Shown piece by piece: positions 18,041-28,250 of a stretch of DNA of 64,000 nucleotides (positions are counted from its first letter, which is position 1; every line of letters begins with the position of its first letter). The notes under the pieces are model-generated. The model saw only the letters and a program-made list of their open reading frames with translations, was not told the origin of the DNA and did not search any database. This stretch comes from Nocardia vermiculata NBRC 100427 (lineage in GTDB: Bacteria; Actinomycetota; Actinomycetes; Mycobacteriales; Mycobacteriaceae). The position numbers were made by a program, and so were the translations under genes. The DNA lies in NCBI RefSeq assembly GCF_001613265.1, contig NZ_BDCA01000018.1, positions 1-64,000 of the forward strand, read 5' to 3'.

Positions 18041-19287
18041 ACAAGCCTGCAATGAACAAGACCTGGATCGTCCGAGTAGTCACCGCACTGGTGGTGGTCG
18101 CCGTGGTCGTCTCCGGCGGTGTGGTGGGCTATCGAGCCCTGTTCGGGCCCAAGCACTTCACCGCCGTATTCAGCACCGCCACCGCGGTCTACCCCGGTGA
18201 CGACGTCCGGGTCGCAGGGGTGCGGGTGGGACGGATCGCCTCGATCGAACCGCAGGGCGCCACCACGAAGATGGTGCTCGATGTCGATCGCGACGTGCAG
18301 ATTCCGGCCGATGCCAAGGCCGTCATCGTCGCCCAGAGCCTGATCGCCGCCCGCTACGTCCAACTCACCCCGGCCTATCGCACCAGCGGGCCGACTCTCG
18401 CCGACGACGCGGAGATCCCGCTGGAACGCACCGCGGTACCGGTCGAATGGGATGAGATCAAAACCCAGTTGACCAAACTGGCAACGAGTTTGGGGCCGCA
18501 GGACGGCGCGTCGAGCAGTTCCATGGGCCGCTTCATCGACAGCACCGCCGATGCCCTGGGCGGCAACGGTGAGAAGCTGCGCCGGATGCTGGCACAGTTG
18601 TCCGGTGTGGGCCGCGTGCTCGCCGACGGCAGCGGAAATATCGTCGACATCCTGCGCAATCTGCAGACCTTCGTCGCCGCGCTCCAGGGCAGCGGTGCCC
18701 AGATCGTGCAATTCGAGGATCGGCTGGCGACGTTGTCCAGCGTGGTCGACGACAGCAAATCCGATCTCGATGCCGCGCTGCAGAACCTGTCGGTGGCCGT
18801 TGGCGAGGTCCAGCGCTTCGTCGCCGGGACCCGTGACAAGGCCAGTGAGCAGGTCCAACGACTGGCGAACGTCACCCAGAATCTGGTCGATCATCGCGGT
18901 GACCTGGAAAATCTGCTGCATATCGCGCCGAACAGCATCGCGAACTTCTATCACATCTACAACCCCGACACCGGCACCGAGGCCGGAGCTTTCGAGCTCA
19001 ACAACTTCTCCAATCCGATGCAGTTCATCTGCTCCGGGGTGGCGAGTATCGAGAATGCCACGGCCGCCGAATCGGGGGAGAAGTGCCGGAAATATCTCGG
19101 ACCGATTCTGCCGCTGCTCGCCTTCAACTATCTACCGTTCCCGTTCGATCCGGTCACCGGCCCGGCACCGGATCCGGACAACCTCATCTACAGCGAACCC
19201 GGCCTGATGCCGAAGGTCACCGAGCACGAGCCCGGCCTCCCGGCAGCGCACAACGTCGGTGATCTGCTCCAGCCGTGGGGAAGGTGA
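18037..19287 (+). CDS. mceD: MCE family protein, position D
   Basis: 416 residues starting within the mceC stop (ATGA). TM at ~10-30 (VVTALVVVAVVVSGGVVGY), MCE domain ~38-115 (YPGDDVRVAGVRVGRIASI), extended helical region, and a C-terminal ~100-residue domain with two cysteines (FICSGVASIENA...EKCRKYLGPILPLLAFNYLPFPF), typical of MceD. It occupies the fourth position of the predicted tunnel. Confidence 0.93.
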   Translation: MNKPAMNKTWIVRVVTALVVVAVVVSGGVVGYRALFGPKHFTAVFSTATAVYPGDDVRVAGVRVGRIASIEPQGATTKMVLDVDRDVQIPADAKAVIVAQSLIAARYVQLTPAYRTSGPTLADDAEIPLERTAVPVEWDEIKTQLTKLATSLGPQDGASSSSMGRFIDSTADALGGNGEKLRRMLAQLSGVGRVLADGSGNIVDILRNLQTFVAALQGSGAQIVQFEDRLATLSSVVDDSKSDLDAALQNLSVAVGEVQRFVAGTRDKASEQVQRLANVTQNLVDHRGDLENLLHIAPNSIANFYHIYNPDTGTEAGAFELNNFSNPMQFICSGVASIENATAAESGEKCRKYLGPILPLLAFNYLPFPFDPVTGPAPDPDNLIYSEPGLMPKVTEHEPGLPAAHNVGDLLQPWGR

Positions 19288-19292
19288 GCGTC

Positions 19293-20414
19293 ATGATCAG
19301 GCGGATACTCGGCGTGGCAGCCTGTGTGCTGTTCACCGCCACCGGATGTGGGTGGCACGGGGTGGATGCACTGCCGCTGCCCGGCGCTACCGGCCGTGGC
19401 CCCGACGCCGCGACCTATCACGTGGAGCTGGCGAATGTCGGCACGTTGGTGTCCAACGCACCGGTGCTGATCGACGATGTCACGGTCGGCAGCGTCGGCG
19501 ATGTCACGGTGCACGGCTGGCACGCCGATGTCGAGATATCCGTCCAACCGGATGTCGCGGTGCCCGCCAATGTCGTTGCGACGGTGGGACAGACGAGTCT
19601 GCTCGGATCCACCCACCTGGCCTTGAACGTGCCGGCCGGTACCGAGCCCACCGGACGATTGCAGCCCGGTGCGACCCTGCCGTTGAACAAGACCTCGACC
19701 TACCCCTCCACCGAACAGACGCTCGCTTCGTTGTCGGTGGTGCTCAACGGCGGCGGTATGGGGCAGATCAACGACATCATTCACAATCTGAACGCCGCCT
19801 TCTCCGGGCGTGAAGGGGCGATCCACGATCTGATTCCCCGGCTGGACACCTTCATGACCGTGCTGGACCAACAGCGCGAGAATCTGCTCTCGACCGTCAC
19901 CCAGCTGAACCGAATGGCGGAAACCTTCGCGCAGCAGCGCGATACCGTGAGCGAGACGCTGCAACGGGTCGGTCCGGCGCTCGATGTACTGCTGACCGAA
20001 CGCCCCAAGATCACCACTGCGCTGGACAAGCTGCGCACCTTCAGCGATACCGCGACCGGGGTGATCACGCAGGTGCAATCGGATCTGCTCACCGATCTGC
20101 GGAATCTGGAGCCGGCGCTGCAGCAGCTGGCCGACGTGGCACCCAAGATCGGCAGCGCACTGGATTTCCTGATGGTGTTCCCCTACGGGCAGTACGGAAT
20201 CGACCACGGCATCCGCGGTGACTACATCAATCTCTTCGCCACCATCGACCTCACTGTGCCGCGCCTGAAACGTGAACTGCTGCTCGGCACTCCGTGGGGC
20301 GATCCGAACGCGGTGGTGCAGGCCATGGTCGGGGATCCCGGATACGGCAAGCAGACCAACGATCCGCTGGGCGCGCCACTGGATCCACCCGCACCGAACG
20401 GAGGCGGTCGATGA
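19293..20414 (+). CDS. mceE: MCE family lipoprotein, position E
   Basis: 373 residues from the ATG giving MIRRILGV, chosen because GGGGAAGG lies about 8 nt upstream; GTG codons at 19275 and 19284 are alternatives. Residues ~1-19 form a lipoprotein signal ending in TATGC, a slightly degenerate lipobox with Cys19. The MCE domain (~38-110, SNAPVLIDDVTVGSVGDV) and a helical tail follow. In mce operons the E position is usually the lipoprotein (LprK-type), anchoring the complex. It overlaps mceF by 4 bp. Confidence 0.92.
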   Translation: MIRRILGVAACVLFTATGCGWHGVDALPLPGATGRGPDAATYHVELANVGTLVSNAPVLIDDVTVGSVGDVTVHGWHADVEISVQPDVAVPANVVATVGQTSLLGSTHLALNVPAGTEPTGRLQPGATLPLNKTSTYPSTEQTLASLSVVLNGGGMGQINDIIHNLNAAFSGREGAIHDLIPRLDTFMTVLDQQRENLLSTVTQLNRMAETFAQQRDTVSETLQRVGPALDVLLTERPKITTALDKLRTFSDTATGVITQVQSDLLTDLRNLEPALQQLADVAPKIGSALDFLMVFPYGQYGIDHGIRGDYINLFATIDLTVPRLKRELLLGTPWGDPNAVVQAMVGDPGYGKQTNDPLGAPLDPPAPNGGGR

Positions 20415-21967
20415 TTCTCACCCGGTTCGTGAAAGCGCAGCTCGTCATCTTCGCGATCCTCGCGGTGATCGGCCTGGTGGCGATGGGCGTGCAGTACATG
20501 AAACTGCCCACCCTCGCCGGGGCCGGCCGGATCGAGGTGACCTTGCAGCTACCGGAATCCGGCGGGCTCTACCGTTTCGGCAACGTGACCTATCGTGGCG
20601 TGCAGATCGGCAAGGTCACCTCGGTCGCCCTCACCGACGACGGGGTGCGGGCGACGATGTCCATCGACGGTAGCCGCCGGATCCCGGCCGATCTGCAGGC
20701 ACAGGTCCGCAGCGTCTCCGCCGTCGGTGAACAGTACGTCGACCTGCGCCCGCGCAGCGATGAACCGCCGTATCTGCACGACGGTTCGGTGATCGACGTC
20801 CGCCACGCCACCGTGCCGCAGCCCGTCGGTCCCATGCTCGACAGCCTGGACAGCATGGTGGCGAGTATCCCGAAGGACAAGCTGCACGGAATGCTCGGTG
20901 AAATGTTCACCGGTGTGAACGGTGCCGGCTACGACCTGGGATCACTGCTGGATTCGGCCTCCACCCTCGCCGCGGACGCCGACCGGACCGGCGACACGAC
21001 CCGCGCGCTGCTGGAAGGCGCGCGACCCCTGCTGGATTCGCAGGACCAGTCCGCCGATGCCATCCGGATCTGGGCCCGCAGCCTCGCCGGCGTCACCGGT
21101 CAGGTCGCTGCCGACGACCAGCAGGTGCGGTCGCTGCTGGACAAGGGGCCCGGTGCCGCACAGGAAGCGACGAAACTCCTCGACTCGGTGCAGCTCACCC
21201 TTCCGGTACTGCTGTCGAACCTGACCTCGATCGCGCAGCTGGGCGTGACGTATCACGCCGGGCTGGAACAGATTCTGGTGCTGTTGCCACCGGAAGTGTC
21301 GATCGTGCAATCGGTGCAGCCGACCAAGAACGCGCAGGGGCTGGGTCTGGGTGACTTCCGCATCAGCGGCACCTCCGCCCCGCCGCCCTGCACGGTCGGA
21401 TTCCTGCCGCCGTCGGCGTGGCGTGACCCGTCGGACACCACCACCATCGACACACCCGACGACATCTACTGCAAACTGCCGCAGGACTCCTCGGTCGCGG
21501 TACGTGGCGCCCGCAACTTCCCGTGTGCGACCGTGCCGGGGAAGCGGGCACCGACGGCCGAGATGTGCAAGAGCGACGAGGAATTCGTGCCGCTGGCCCC
21601 GGATCAGCCGGTGGTGGGCCCCTACCCGCGTGACCCCAATCTGGAATCGCAGGGGGTGGCGCCCGATTCGCGGTGGGATGCGCCTCCGCCACCCGCCCCG
21701 CCCGCGCCGGGCCCACAGTTGCCGCAGCTACCGCAACTGCCGCAGTTGCCGCTTCCGCAACTGCCTCCGATTCCGGGCCTGCCCGCTCCGGCAGCGCCCG
21801 CTGCGGTGCCGGAGCGTACGACCGGAAAGCCCGCGCCCTCCGTCGGAGTCGCTCGATACGATCCGCACACGGGCAACTACCTGTCGCCCGACGGGACCAT
21901 GTACCGGCAGCAGGATCTGGCCACGGCGCGGCCGGACAGTTGGAAGGACCTGATGCGGCATGCGTAG
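20411..21967 (+). CDS. mceF: MCE family protein, position F, with proline-rich tail
   Basis: 518 residues from the ATG overlapping the mceE stop. TM at ~10-30 (AQLVIFAILAVIGLVAMGV), MCE domain ~40-115 (FGNVTYRGVQIGKVTSV), helical region to ~330, then a Cys-containing segment (~320-390). A C-terminal low-complexity Pro-rich stretch (~420-465) holds several LPQ repeats, followed by a conserved MceF-like end (YDPHTGNYLSPDGTMYRQQDLA). It is the last operon gene; a perfect hairpin follows 38 bp later. Confidence 0.93.
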   Translation: MILTRFVKAQLVIFAILAVIGLVAMGVQYMKLPTLAGAGRIEVTLQLPESGGLYRFGNVTYRGVQIGKVTSVALTDDGVRATMSIDGSRRIPADLQAQVRSVSAVGEQYVDLRPRSDEPPYLHDGSVIDVRHATVPQPVGPMLDSLDSMVASIPKDKLHGMLGEMFTGVNGAGYDLGSLLDSASTLAADADRTGDTTRALLEGARPLLDSQDQSADAIRIWARSLAGVTGQVAADDQQVRSLLDKGPGAAQEATKLLDSVQLTLPVLLSNLTSIAQLGVTYHAGLEQILVLLPPEVSIVQSVQPTKNAQGLGLGDFRISGTSAPPPCTVGFLPPSAWRDPSDTTTIDTPDDIYCKLPQDSSVAVRGARNFPCATVPGKRAPTAEMCKSDEEFVPLAPDQPVVGPYPRDPNLESQGVAPDSRWDAPPPPAPPAPGPQLPQLPQLPQLPLPQLPPIPGLPAPAAPAAVPERTTGKPAPSVGVARYDPHTGNYLSPDGTMYRQQDLATARPDSWKDLMRHA

Positions 21968-22004
21968 TCGGACAGGCTGCGGGACAACCGGATAGGAACG
22001 AAGG

Positions 22005-22038
22005 GAGCGCCGGTGCCGAATGGTCGGCACCGGCGCTC
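22005..22038. terminator. perfect bidirectional hairpin after the mce operon
   Basis: GAGCGCCGGTGCCGA pairs perfectly with TCGGCACCGGCGCTC around a 4-nt ATGG loop, and the stem extends by one more G-C pair. It lies between convergent mceF and the Mce-associated genes, so it probably terminates both. Confidence 0.75.
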
Positions 22039-22066
22039 CTCTCCGTACGACTCGGCCGCAGGCGCT

Positions 22067-22750
22067 CTACACCGGATCGAAGGCGGAGATCTTCCATTTC
22101 CCGTCGACCTGTGACAGCGACACCTTCACACTGCTGGAGGTCATCGCCGGATCGGGCTTGTCCGAGGTGGTGGTGGTCTGGTTGATGAAGACCAGGACCT
22201 GCGCCGAATCCGGTTCGAGTTCCTCGACGGCCGACCGCACCACCGCGGCCTGCGTCTTCACCGCCTTCTGCTTGGCGGTGGGTGCCACCACCTGCTGGGT
22301 GAACTGACTGTAATAGGTGAGGAAATCGCCCGTCAGAAAGGATTTGGCGGCCTGGAGATCATGGTCGAGCGTATCGGGTGCGTAGGACAGCAACGCCACC
22401 GATCCGTCGGATGCCGCGGTCACGGCCGAGTGGGCGGCCGCATCGTCGGTCTGCTGGTCGGAACGGTACTGCGTGAAATACACCGTGGTGGCGGCGACCA
22501 CCGAGGCCGCGGCCAGTCCGGCGACCAGCCCGGTCCCGAGGTGGGCGCGGTGCCGGCCCACCCACAGGCGGGCCGCACGCAGCCGCCCGGTGCGGACCGG
22601 GCCGGTGGAATCGGCAGCGGTGGATGGCTCGGCGGCTACCGCTGTGGCCGGCGCGGTGCCGGTGGGATCGGTGGCATCGTCGGACTCGGCAGTGGCGACC
22701 GCATCGGCGTCGGCTCGGTTCAGGTCTGGGGTGTCAGCGGTTGTGCTCAC
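22067..22750 (-). CDS. Mce-associated membrane protein (Mas/Mam type)
   Basis: 227 residues: an Asp/Ala/Thr-rich cytoplasmic N-terminus (~1-65), one TM at ~72-95 (GTGLVAGLAAASVVAATTVYF), and an extracytoplasmic ~130-residue alpha+beta domain with the LLSYAPDTLDHDLQAAKSFLTGDFLTYYSQFT pattern typical of Mce-associated proteins, an NTF2-like fold by family knowledge. Such proteins are thought to stabilise Mce complexes. The 5' end overlaps the upstream paralogue by 4 bp. It is convergent with the mce operon. Confidence 0.87.
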   Translation of the reverse strand: MSTTADTPDLNRADADAVATAESDDATDPTGTAPATAVAAEPSTAADSTGPVRTGRLRAARLWVGRHRAHLGTGLVAGLAAASVVAATTVYFTQYRSDQQTDDAAAHSAVTAASDGSVALLSYAPDTLDHDLQAAKSFLTGDFLTYYSQFTQQVVAPTAKQKAVKTQAAVVRSAVEELEPDSAQVLVFINQTTTTSDKPDPAMTSSSVKVSLSQVDGKWKISAFDPV

Positions 22751-23709
22751 GGTACGAACTCCACTTTCGACATTTTCAGCAGGCCGTCGACGCGCTCCAC
22801 GGTCACACTCAACCGCCAGGCGCGGGGTTCCTGTTGTGCACCGGCGGAATTGGTGACCTTGGAGGAGGCGGCGACCAGGACCACCGCGGAGTCGTCGGTC
22901 ATCGACTGCACCGCCGCGGAATTGACCTTGCCTTCGGTGGCGACCTTGGACTGCTCGATCACCTTGGTGAAATCGTCGGCACGGGTCTGGAAATCGCTGC
23001 GGAAGCTGCCCGTGGAGTCGTCGAGGACCCGTTTGACATCCGCGGCGGCGTGCGTGAAATCCAGCGAGGTCAAGCTGGTGACGCCCTGCCGTGCGGCGGC
23101 AACGAACTCCGCCTTGCGCTGCTGCTCACCGGTGACGGTGTGGTGGTGCCACACGAAGTAGCCCGTGCTGCCCACGCCCGCGCACAGCACCAGTACGGCG
23201 ACCGTCGTGGCGATGGTGCGGCGCCCGGGCCGGGTGACCGAGACGCGCCGAGGCCGAGGGATCGAGACACGCGGGGGGCGAAGTGCACGGCGCAGACGCC
23301 GGGCCTTGGCGGCGCGCGGTGTGTCTCGGTTCGCCGCGACGCTCCCGGACGGTGCCGGCGGTGGTTCGGAACGGGGCGAGGCATCGGCCGGTTCCGGGGT
23401 CGAAGCGTCCGGGATGGCGGTGTCGGCGTTCGACGCAACGGCCGTGGTGTCGGCATCGTCGGATGCTGAGGGTTCCGGGACGGTGGGTGCAGATGTACTG
23501 CGATCGGATGTCGTCGCCGGCGGTTCGGGCGAGCTTGCGGTGCTCACGGGATTCCCGGCGCGGCGGCGCAACTGGGTTGCCCGGGCCCGGGCCCGGGCGG
23601 CCGCGGCGGTGGCCTCGGCGGCTACTGCCTCGGCTTCGGCCTCCTCGGCGGCCAGTAGCAGGTCGTCGCCGACGGGGTCCGCCCGTGTTTGTTCATGACC
23701 GGATGTCAC
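22747..23709 (-). CDS. Mce-associated membrane protein, larger paralogue
   Basis: 320 residues from GTG (VTSGHEQT), chosen because GGAG lies about 7 nt upstream; the frame is open a further 40 codons without support. A long charged N-terminus includes an alanine/glutamate/arginine helix (~18-50) with coiled-coil character, then an acidic/Pro region and a strongly basic stretch (~150-180) before one TM (~187-207, TIATTVAVLVLCAGVGSTGYF). The outer domain resembles its partner's (SLDFTHAAADVKRVLDDSTGSF). The two genes form an operon (ATGA-type overlap) reading toward the mce terminator. Confidence 0.85.
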   Translation of the reverse strand: MTSGHEQTRADPVGDDLLLAAEEAEAEAVAAEATAAAARARARATQLRRRAGNPVSTASSPEPPATTSDRSTSAPTVPEPSASDDADTTAVASNADTAIPDASTPEPADASPRSEPPPAPSGSVAANRDTPRAAKARRLRRALRPPRVSIPRPRRVSVTRPGRRTIATTVAVLVLCAGVGSTGYFVWHHHTVTGEQQRKAEFVAAARQGVTSLTSLDFTHAAADVKRVLDDSTGSFRSDFQTRADDFTKVIEQSKVATEGKVNSAAVQSMTDDSAVVLVAASSKVTNSAGAQQEPRAWRLSVTVERVDGLLKMSKVEFVP

Positions 23710-23858
23710 TGCGTCGCTCCGTTCGTCGCTGCGGGCCGGGCAGTCGATGAGAATAATATTTCCACTTCTCGAGAACAGTACTCTAACTGTGTTTGCGACG
23801 GAACGCTGCTGGTATTGCCGGATCTGCATACGAAGAAGGGATTGTCATTTGCAAAGAT

Positions 23859-23872
23859 GAAGAATATCCTTC
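23859..23872. promoter_or_regulatory. dyad upstream of the first P450 gene
   Basis: GAAG-AATATC-CTTC inverted repeat about 105 bp upstream of the P450 start, in the 267-bp divergent region between the Mas operon and the P450. A second weak dyad ACAGT-N6-ACTGT lies at 23775-23790. Either could be an operator; evidence is shape only. Confidence 0.22.
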
Positions 23873-23976
23873 TCGTACGGTGGAGGGAGGCGCCATGATG
23901 CGAGGTGGGCGATCACCTGTCGCCGTTGTATCCGCGGCCGAGCCGCATCCGGATCCGTTCCGCAAGAGGTGAATCA

Positions 23977-25182
23977 GTGACCATCAGCGCGGCCAGTGAC
24001 GTCCACTACGACCCCTACGACGTCGAGCTCAACGCCGACCCGTATCCCATGTTCCGGCGCCTGCGCGAGGAGCAGCCGCTGTATTACAACGAACAGCACG
24101 ACTTCTATCTGGTGAGCCGATTCGCCGATGTGAACGCCGGTCTGATCGACAAGGACACCTTCATCTCCGGGCGCGGCGCGATCCTGGAGCTGATCAAGGC
24201 GAATATCGAAATCCCACCCGGGGTACTGCTTTTCGAGGACCCGCCGGTGCACACGATCCATCGCAAGCTGCTGTCGCGAATGTTCACTCCCCGCAAGATC
24301 CAGGCACTGCAGGACAAGATCCGCGGCTTCTGTGCCGCCAGCCTGGACCCGCTCGTCGGAACCGGTCGCCTCGACTTCATCGCCGATCTCGGTGCGCAGA
24401 TGCCGATGCGCACCATCGGCATGCTGCTCGGCATCCCGGAACAGGATCAGGAGGCGATCCGGGACTTCGCGAACGAGCAGATGCGCACCGAGGAGGGGCA
24501 GCCGATGAAGGCCGCCTCCGAAGGTATGGTGTCCGGGGACATCTTCGGGCCTTATATCGATTGGCGCGCCGAACATCCGTCCGACGACATCATGACCGAA
24601 CTGCTGACGGTGGAGTTCACCGACGAGACCGGCACCGATCGCCGCCTGACCCGGGACGAACTGCTGATGTATGTCAACGTCGTCGCGGGTGCGGGCAACG
24701 AGACCACCACCCGATTGATCGGATGGGCAGGCAAGGTGCTCGCCGAACATCCCGATCAGCGCCGGGCACTGGTCGAGAACCCCGCCCTCATACCGCAGGC
24801 CGTGGAGGAGTTGCTGCGTTTCGAATCACCGGCGCCGCACGCCTGCCGCTACGTCACCCACGATGTCGAGTACTACGGACACCGGGTGCCGGCGGGCTCG
24901 ACGATGATGTTCCTGATCGGCGCCGCCAACCGTGACCACCGCCAGTTCGCGCCCGACGGCGACGTTTTCGACATCCATCGCGCAGCACAACCGCATCTGG
25001 CGTTCAGTGTGGGTACTCATTTCTGTCTCGGGTCGGCGCTGGCCCGGCTGGAGGGCCGGATCGCGATCGAGGAGATCCTGAAGCGGTTCCCCGAATGGGA
25101 CGTGGACCTCACCCGGGCCAGGCTGTCGCCGACCTCCACCGTGCGGGGCTGGGAAACCCTGCCGGCGCATACTTCCGGGTAG
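23977..25182 (+). CDS. cytochrome P450
   Basis: 401 residues from GTG (VTISAASDVHYDPYD), with AAGAGG about 6 nt upstream. The I-helix oxygen-activation motif AGAGNETTT is at ~237-245, the K-helix ExxR is EELLRF, and the heme loop FSVGTHFCLG places the axial thiolate at Cys350. It is a soluble class I bacterial P450 needing ferredoxin and reductase, neither of which is adjacent. The substrate is unknown; location next to the mce import operon makes a lipid or steroid possible. The USP gene begins 77 bp downstream. Confidence 0.92.
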   Translation: MTISAASDVHYDPYDVELNADPYPMFRRLREEQPLYYNEQHDFYLVSRFADVNAGLIDKDTFISGRGAILELIKANIEIPPGVLLFEDPPVHTIHRKLLSRMFTPRKIQALQDKIRGFCAASLDPLVGTGRLDFIADLGAQMPMRTIGMLLGIPEQDQEAIRDFANEQMRTEEGQPMKAASEGMVSGDIFGPYIDWRAEHPSDDIMTELLTVEFTDETGTDRRLTRDELLMYVNVVAGAGNETTTRLIGWAGKVLAEHPDQRRALVENPALIPQAVEELLRFESPAPHACRYVTHDVEYYGHRVPAGSTMMFLIGAANRDHRQFAPDGDVFDIHRAAQPHLAFSVGTHFCLGSALARLEGRIAIEEILKRFPEWDVDLTRARLSPTSTVRGWETLPAHTSG

Positions 25183-25259
25183 CGAGCCGCAGCCACTTCC
25201 ACCGGATCGCGGTAGCCTCGGCGGGGACGATACCCGGCGAGACGAAGTGGAGCCTGGCG

Positions 25260-26156
25260 ATGACCGAAGATGTATCCGCTGTCCGCACTACGGAAGACCC
25301 CGGCGCCCCGATCGTGGTCGCGGCCGACGGTTCCGAGATCTCCTACCAGGCCGTGGTGTGGGCCGCGGTGGATGCGGTGCTGCACGGCCGCCGCCTCGAG
25401 ATAGTGGTCGGCGCCGTGCTGCCGACGGGGTTCGGCTCCGAGATATGGGCCGGGTCGGCGGACTGGGCGCGGGAGGACGGCGAACGCATTCTCGCCGAGG
25501 CCGCCCGGGTCGCCCGGCTGGTGAACGGCCCGCTCGAGGTCAAGGCCGAGCTGGTATTCGATCCGATCATCCCCACCCTGGTCGAGCGTTCCGAGCATGC
25601 GCACCGGCTGGTGGTCGGCAGCCGCGGTCGTGGGGCGGTCAAACGGGCACTGCTGGGCTCGGTCAGCACCGCGGTCGTGCATCGCGCGCAGTGCCCGGTC
25701 GCGGTGATTCCCGGTAATTCGGCGACGGATGTGGTGACCGCGGCGCAGCCGGTGGTGGTCGGTGTGGACGGCACCGAGAACAGCGTGCCCGCGATCGGAG
25801 TGGCCTTCGACGAGGCCTCGCGCCGGCGCGTCCCGTTGATCGCCGTGCACACCTGGAGCGATGTCAGCCTGCCGGAGGTGGCGGTGGCGGGCTGGGACAG
25901 CATGCGCGAATCCGAACGTGCCACGTTGTCGGAAAGTCTCGCCGGTTGGCGCGAACAGTATCCGGATGTCGACGTGCGGCCGGTGGTCTGGGCGGATCGT
26001 CCGGCGCGTGCGCTGACCGCCGAATCCGAACACGCGCAACTGGTGGTGATCGGCAGCCACGGACGCGGGGGATTCACAGGGATGTTGCTCGGATCCACCG
26101 GCCAGGCGCTGCTGCAGTCGGCGGAATGTCCGGTACTCGTGGTGCGCCGGCGCTGA
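25260..26156 (+). CDS. tandem universal stress protein (two UspA domains)
   Basis: 298 residues from the ATG giving MTEDVSAV, with GTGGAG about 8 nt upstream. Two UspA domains, ~17-150 and ~160-298. Each starts with the hydrophobic strand plus VxVDGS/T (VVAADGSEIS, VVVGVDGTENS) and ends with the ATP-binding GSRGRGAVKRALLGSVS and GSHGRGGFTGMLLGSTG motifs (G-2x-G-9x-G-S/T), so both domains probably bind ATP. In mycobacteria such proteins belong to the dormancy/hypoxia regulon; no such operator was identified here. It lies between two P450 genes. Confidence 0.93.
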   Translation: MTEDVSAVRTTEDPGAPIVVAADGSEISYQAVVWAAVDAVLHGRRLEIVVGAVLPTGFGSEIWAGSADWAREDGERILAEAARVARLVNGPLEVKAELVFDPIIPTLVERSEHAHRLVVGSRGRGAVKRALLGSVSTAVVHRAQCPVAVIPGNSATDVVTAAQPVVVGVDGTENSVPAIGVAFDEASRRRVPLIAVHTWSDVSLPEVAVAGWDSMRESERATLSESLAGWREQYPDVDVRPVVWADRPARALTAESEHAQLVVIGSHGRGGFTGMLLGSTGQALLQSAECPVLVVRRR

Positions 26157-26219
26157 CGGATCGCACCTGCTGGGAACAGATTGCGCCGGGCGGTGTCACC
26201 GCCCGGCGCAGCGCGCGGC

Positions 26220-27467
<1,248 letters not shown>

Positions 27468-27929
27468 CGGTGCCCGCCCGCCGACGACGGGACAGCGGAG
27501 TCCGCCGGGGGAGCGTACGAAAATTTCACGTGCCAAATTCCTTTCGACGTTCGATCGGAAAGCATCTGCACTCGGTCGATTGACCGGAAAAGCCTACGGC
27601 TGGAAAGAATTTGGCCCCCGGGCTGGAGCGTCCGGTGACCGGCCGGGCTCTTCGGCACGATCATCGCACACCGGGGCCGGTGTCGCGGGCACCGGTCCGT
27701 CACGGCAGGCTCTCCACTCCCGTGCGGGGCGGCGCGGTCGGATGTTGCCCAACATTCGCTGTCGAGGCGTGATCTTTCTGAGTCGTCAATTTACAGGAAT
27801 CCCTTGCTTGGAAACTGGGCGCTTGATATGTTGCCTCCGTCACTATTACCTACTGGAACTGACCATCAACTCTCAGGCGCGATTCCGGCGACTGAGGGTG
27901 ATGCAGCATGCGCACAAGGAGATTCACCA
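27468..27929. other. intergenic region between P450 and the small-peptide genes
   Basis: No convincing protein gene was found here. The left part is GC-rich, with short GC dyads (ACCGGGGCCGGT-like). The right part is distinctly less GC-rich and holds the candidate promoter at 27804-27832 and a ~90-nt leader before the first small gene. Confidence 0.5.
27804..27832 (+). promoter_or_regulatory. candidate promoter of the small-peptide pair
   Basis: TTGCTT (-35) and TATGTT (-10) are separated by exactly 17 bp, about 98 bp upstream of the 36-residue gene. The -35 matches TTGACA at 4 of 6 and the -10 matches TATAAT at 4 of 6. Confidence 0.4.
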
Positions 27930-28040
27930 ATGGGTTCTTTGACGGACGTTATTACCGCGATCATTCCGGCGCTGGGTTCCGCCGTGGCCGGCGACGGTCT
28001 GTGGGATACCTTCCTCGGCTCGCTCGGAAACATCCTCTAG
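27930..28040 (+). CDS. 36-aa hydrophobic small protein, PorA/PorH-like candidate
   Basis: The protein starts MGSLTDVITAIIPALGS and ends WDTFLGSLGNIL: no signal peptide, three acidic and no basic residues, and a pattern compatible with an amphipathic helix. A textbook AAGGAG lies 8 nt before the ATG, strong support for translation despite the size. It shares the MGSL-x-D-hydrophobic start with the next small gene and lies next to a mycolyltransferase. Corynebacterial PorA and PorH are tiny (45 and 57 aa), signal-less, co-transcribed peptides O-mycoloylated on serine to make outer-membrane channels. The resemblance here is in size, composition and context, not alignable identity. It could instead be a toxin-like or regulatory peptide. 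Confidence 0.65.
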   Translation: MGSLTDVITAIIPALGSAVAGDGLWDTFLGSLGNIL

Positions 28041-28069
28041 AAGTCACCGCAGAACCAGAACAAAGCCGT

Positions 28070-28091
28070 CGGTTTTCTGTGTGGAAAACCG
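28070..28091 (+). other. intercistronic hairpin between the two small genes
   Basis: CGGTTTTC pairs perfectly with GAAAACCG around a TGTGTG loop, 29 bp after the first small gene and 26 bp before the second. It is unlikely to be a strong terminator. It may stabilise the upstream message or set relative expression of the two peptides. Confidence 0.4.
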
Positions 28092-28117
28092 CTGCCCGAA
28101 AGATTCAGGAGTAAATT

Positions 28118-28234
28118 ATGGGATCACTCGTCGATATTCTCGGTGGCGCCGTCGGTAGTGCCGCTCCGCTCGGCACCAACCTGGTGAACGCGCTCATCAG
28201 CCTCAGCGGCGGCACGCCGGCCGCGGGCAAGTAG
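28118..28234 (+). CDS. 38-aa hydrophobic small protein, second PorA/PorH-like candidate
   Basis: It begins MGSLVDILGGAVGSAAPLG and ends SGGTPAAGK, Gly/Ser/Ala/Leu-rich with one acidic residue and a C-terminal Lys, and no signal peptide. CAGGAG lies about 5-8 nt before the ATG. The N-terminal MGSL-x-D motif is shared with the 36-residue product, suggesting duplication or a two-component assembly, as PorA and PorH require each other in C. glutamicum. It contains five serines that could accept a mycoloyl ester. A strong hairpin separates it from the mycolyltransferase gene. Confidence 0.62.
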   Translation: MGSLVDILGGAVGSAAPLGTNLVNALISLSGGTPAAGK

Positions 28235-28250
28235 AACGAAGATATCGACG

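Noticed and set aside
15683..18052. 789-codon minus-strand open frame across mceB/mceC
   Set aside because: It lies antisense to well-conserved mce genes and its translation is repeat-like Gln/Arg/Asp with no recognisable fold.
27908..28114. Alternative 68-codon frame over the first micro-protein gene
   Set aside because: The product is Arg/Tyr-rich with no ribosome site, whereas the 36-codon frame has AAGGAG at ideal spacing and a paralogue next to it.
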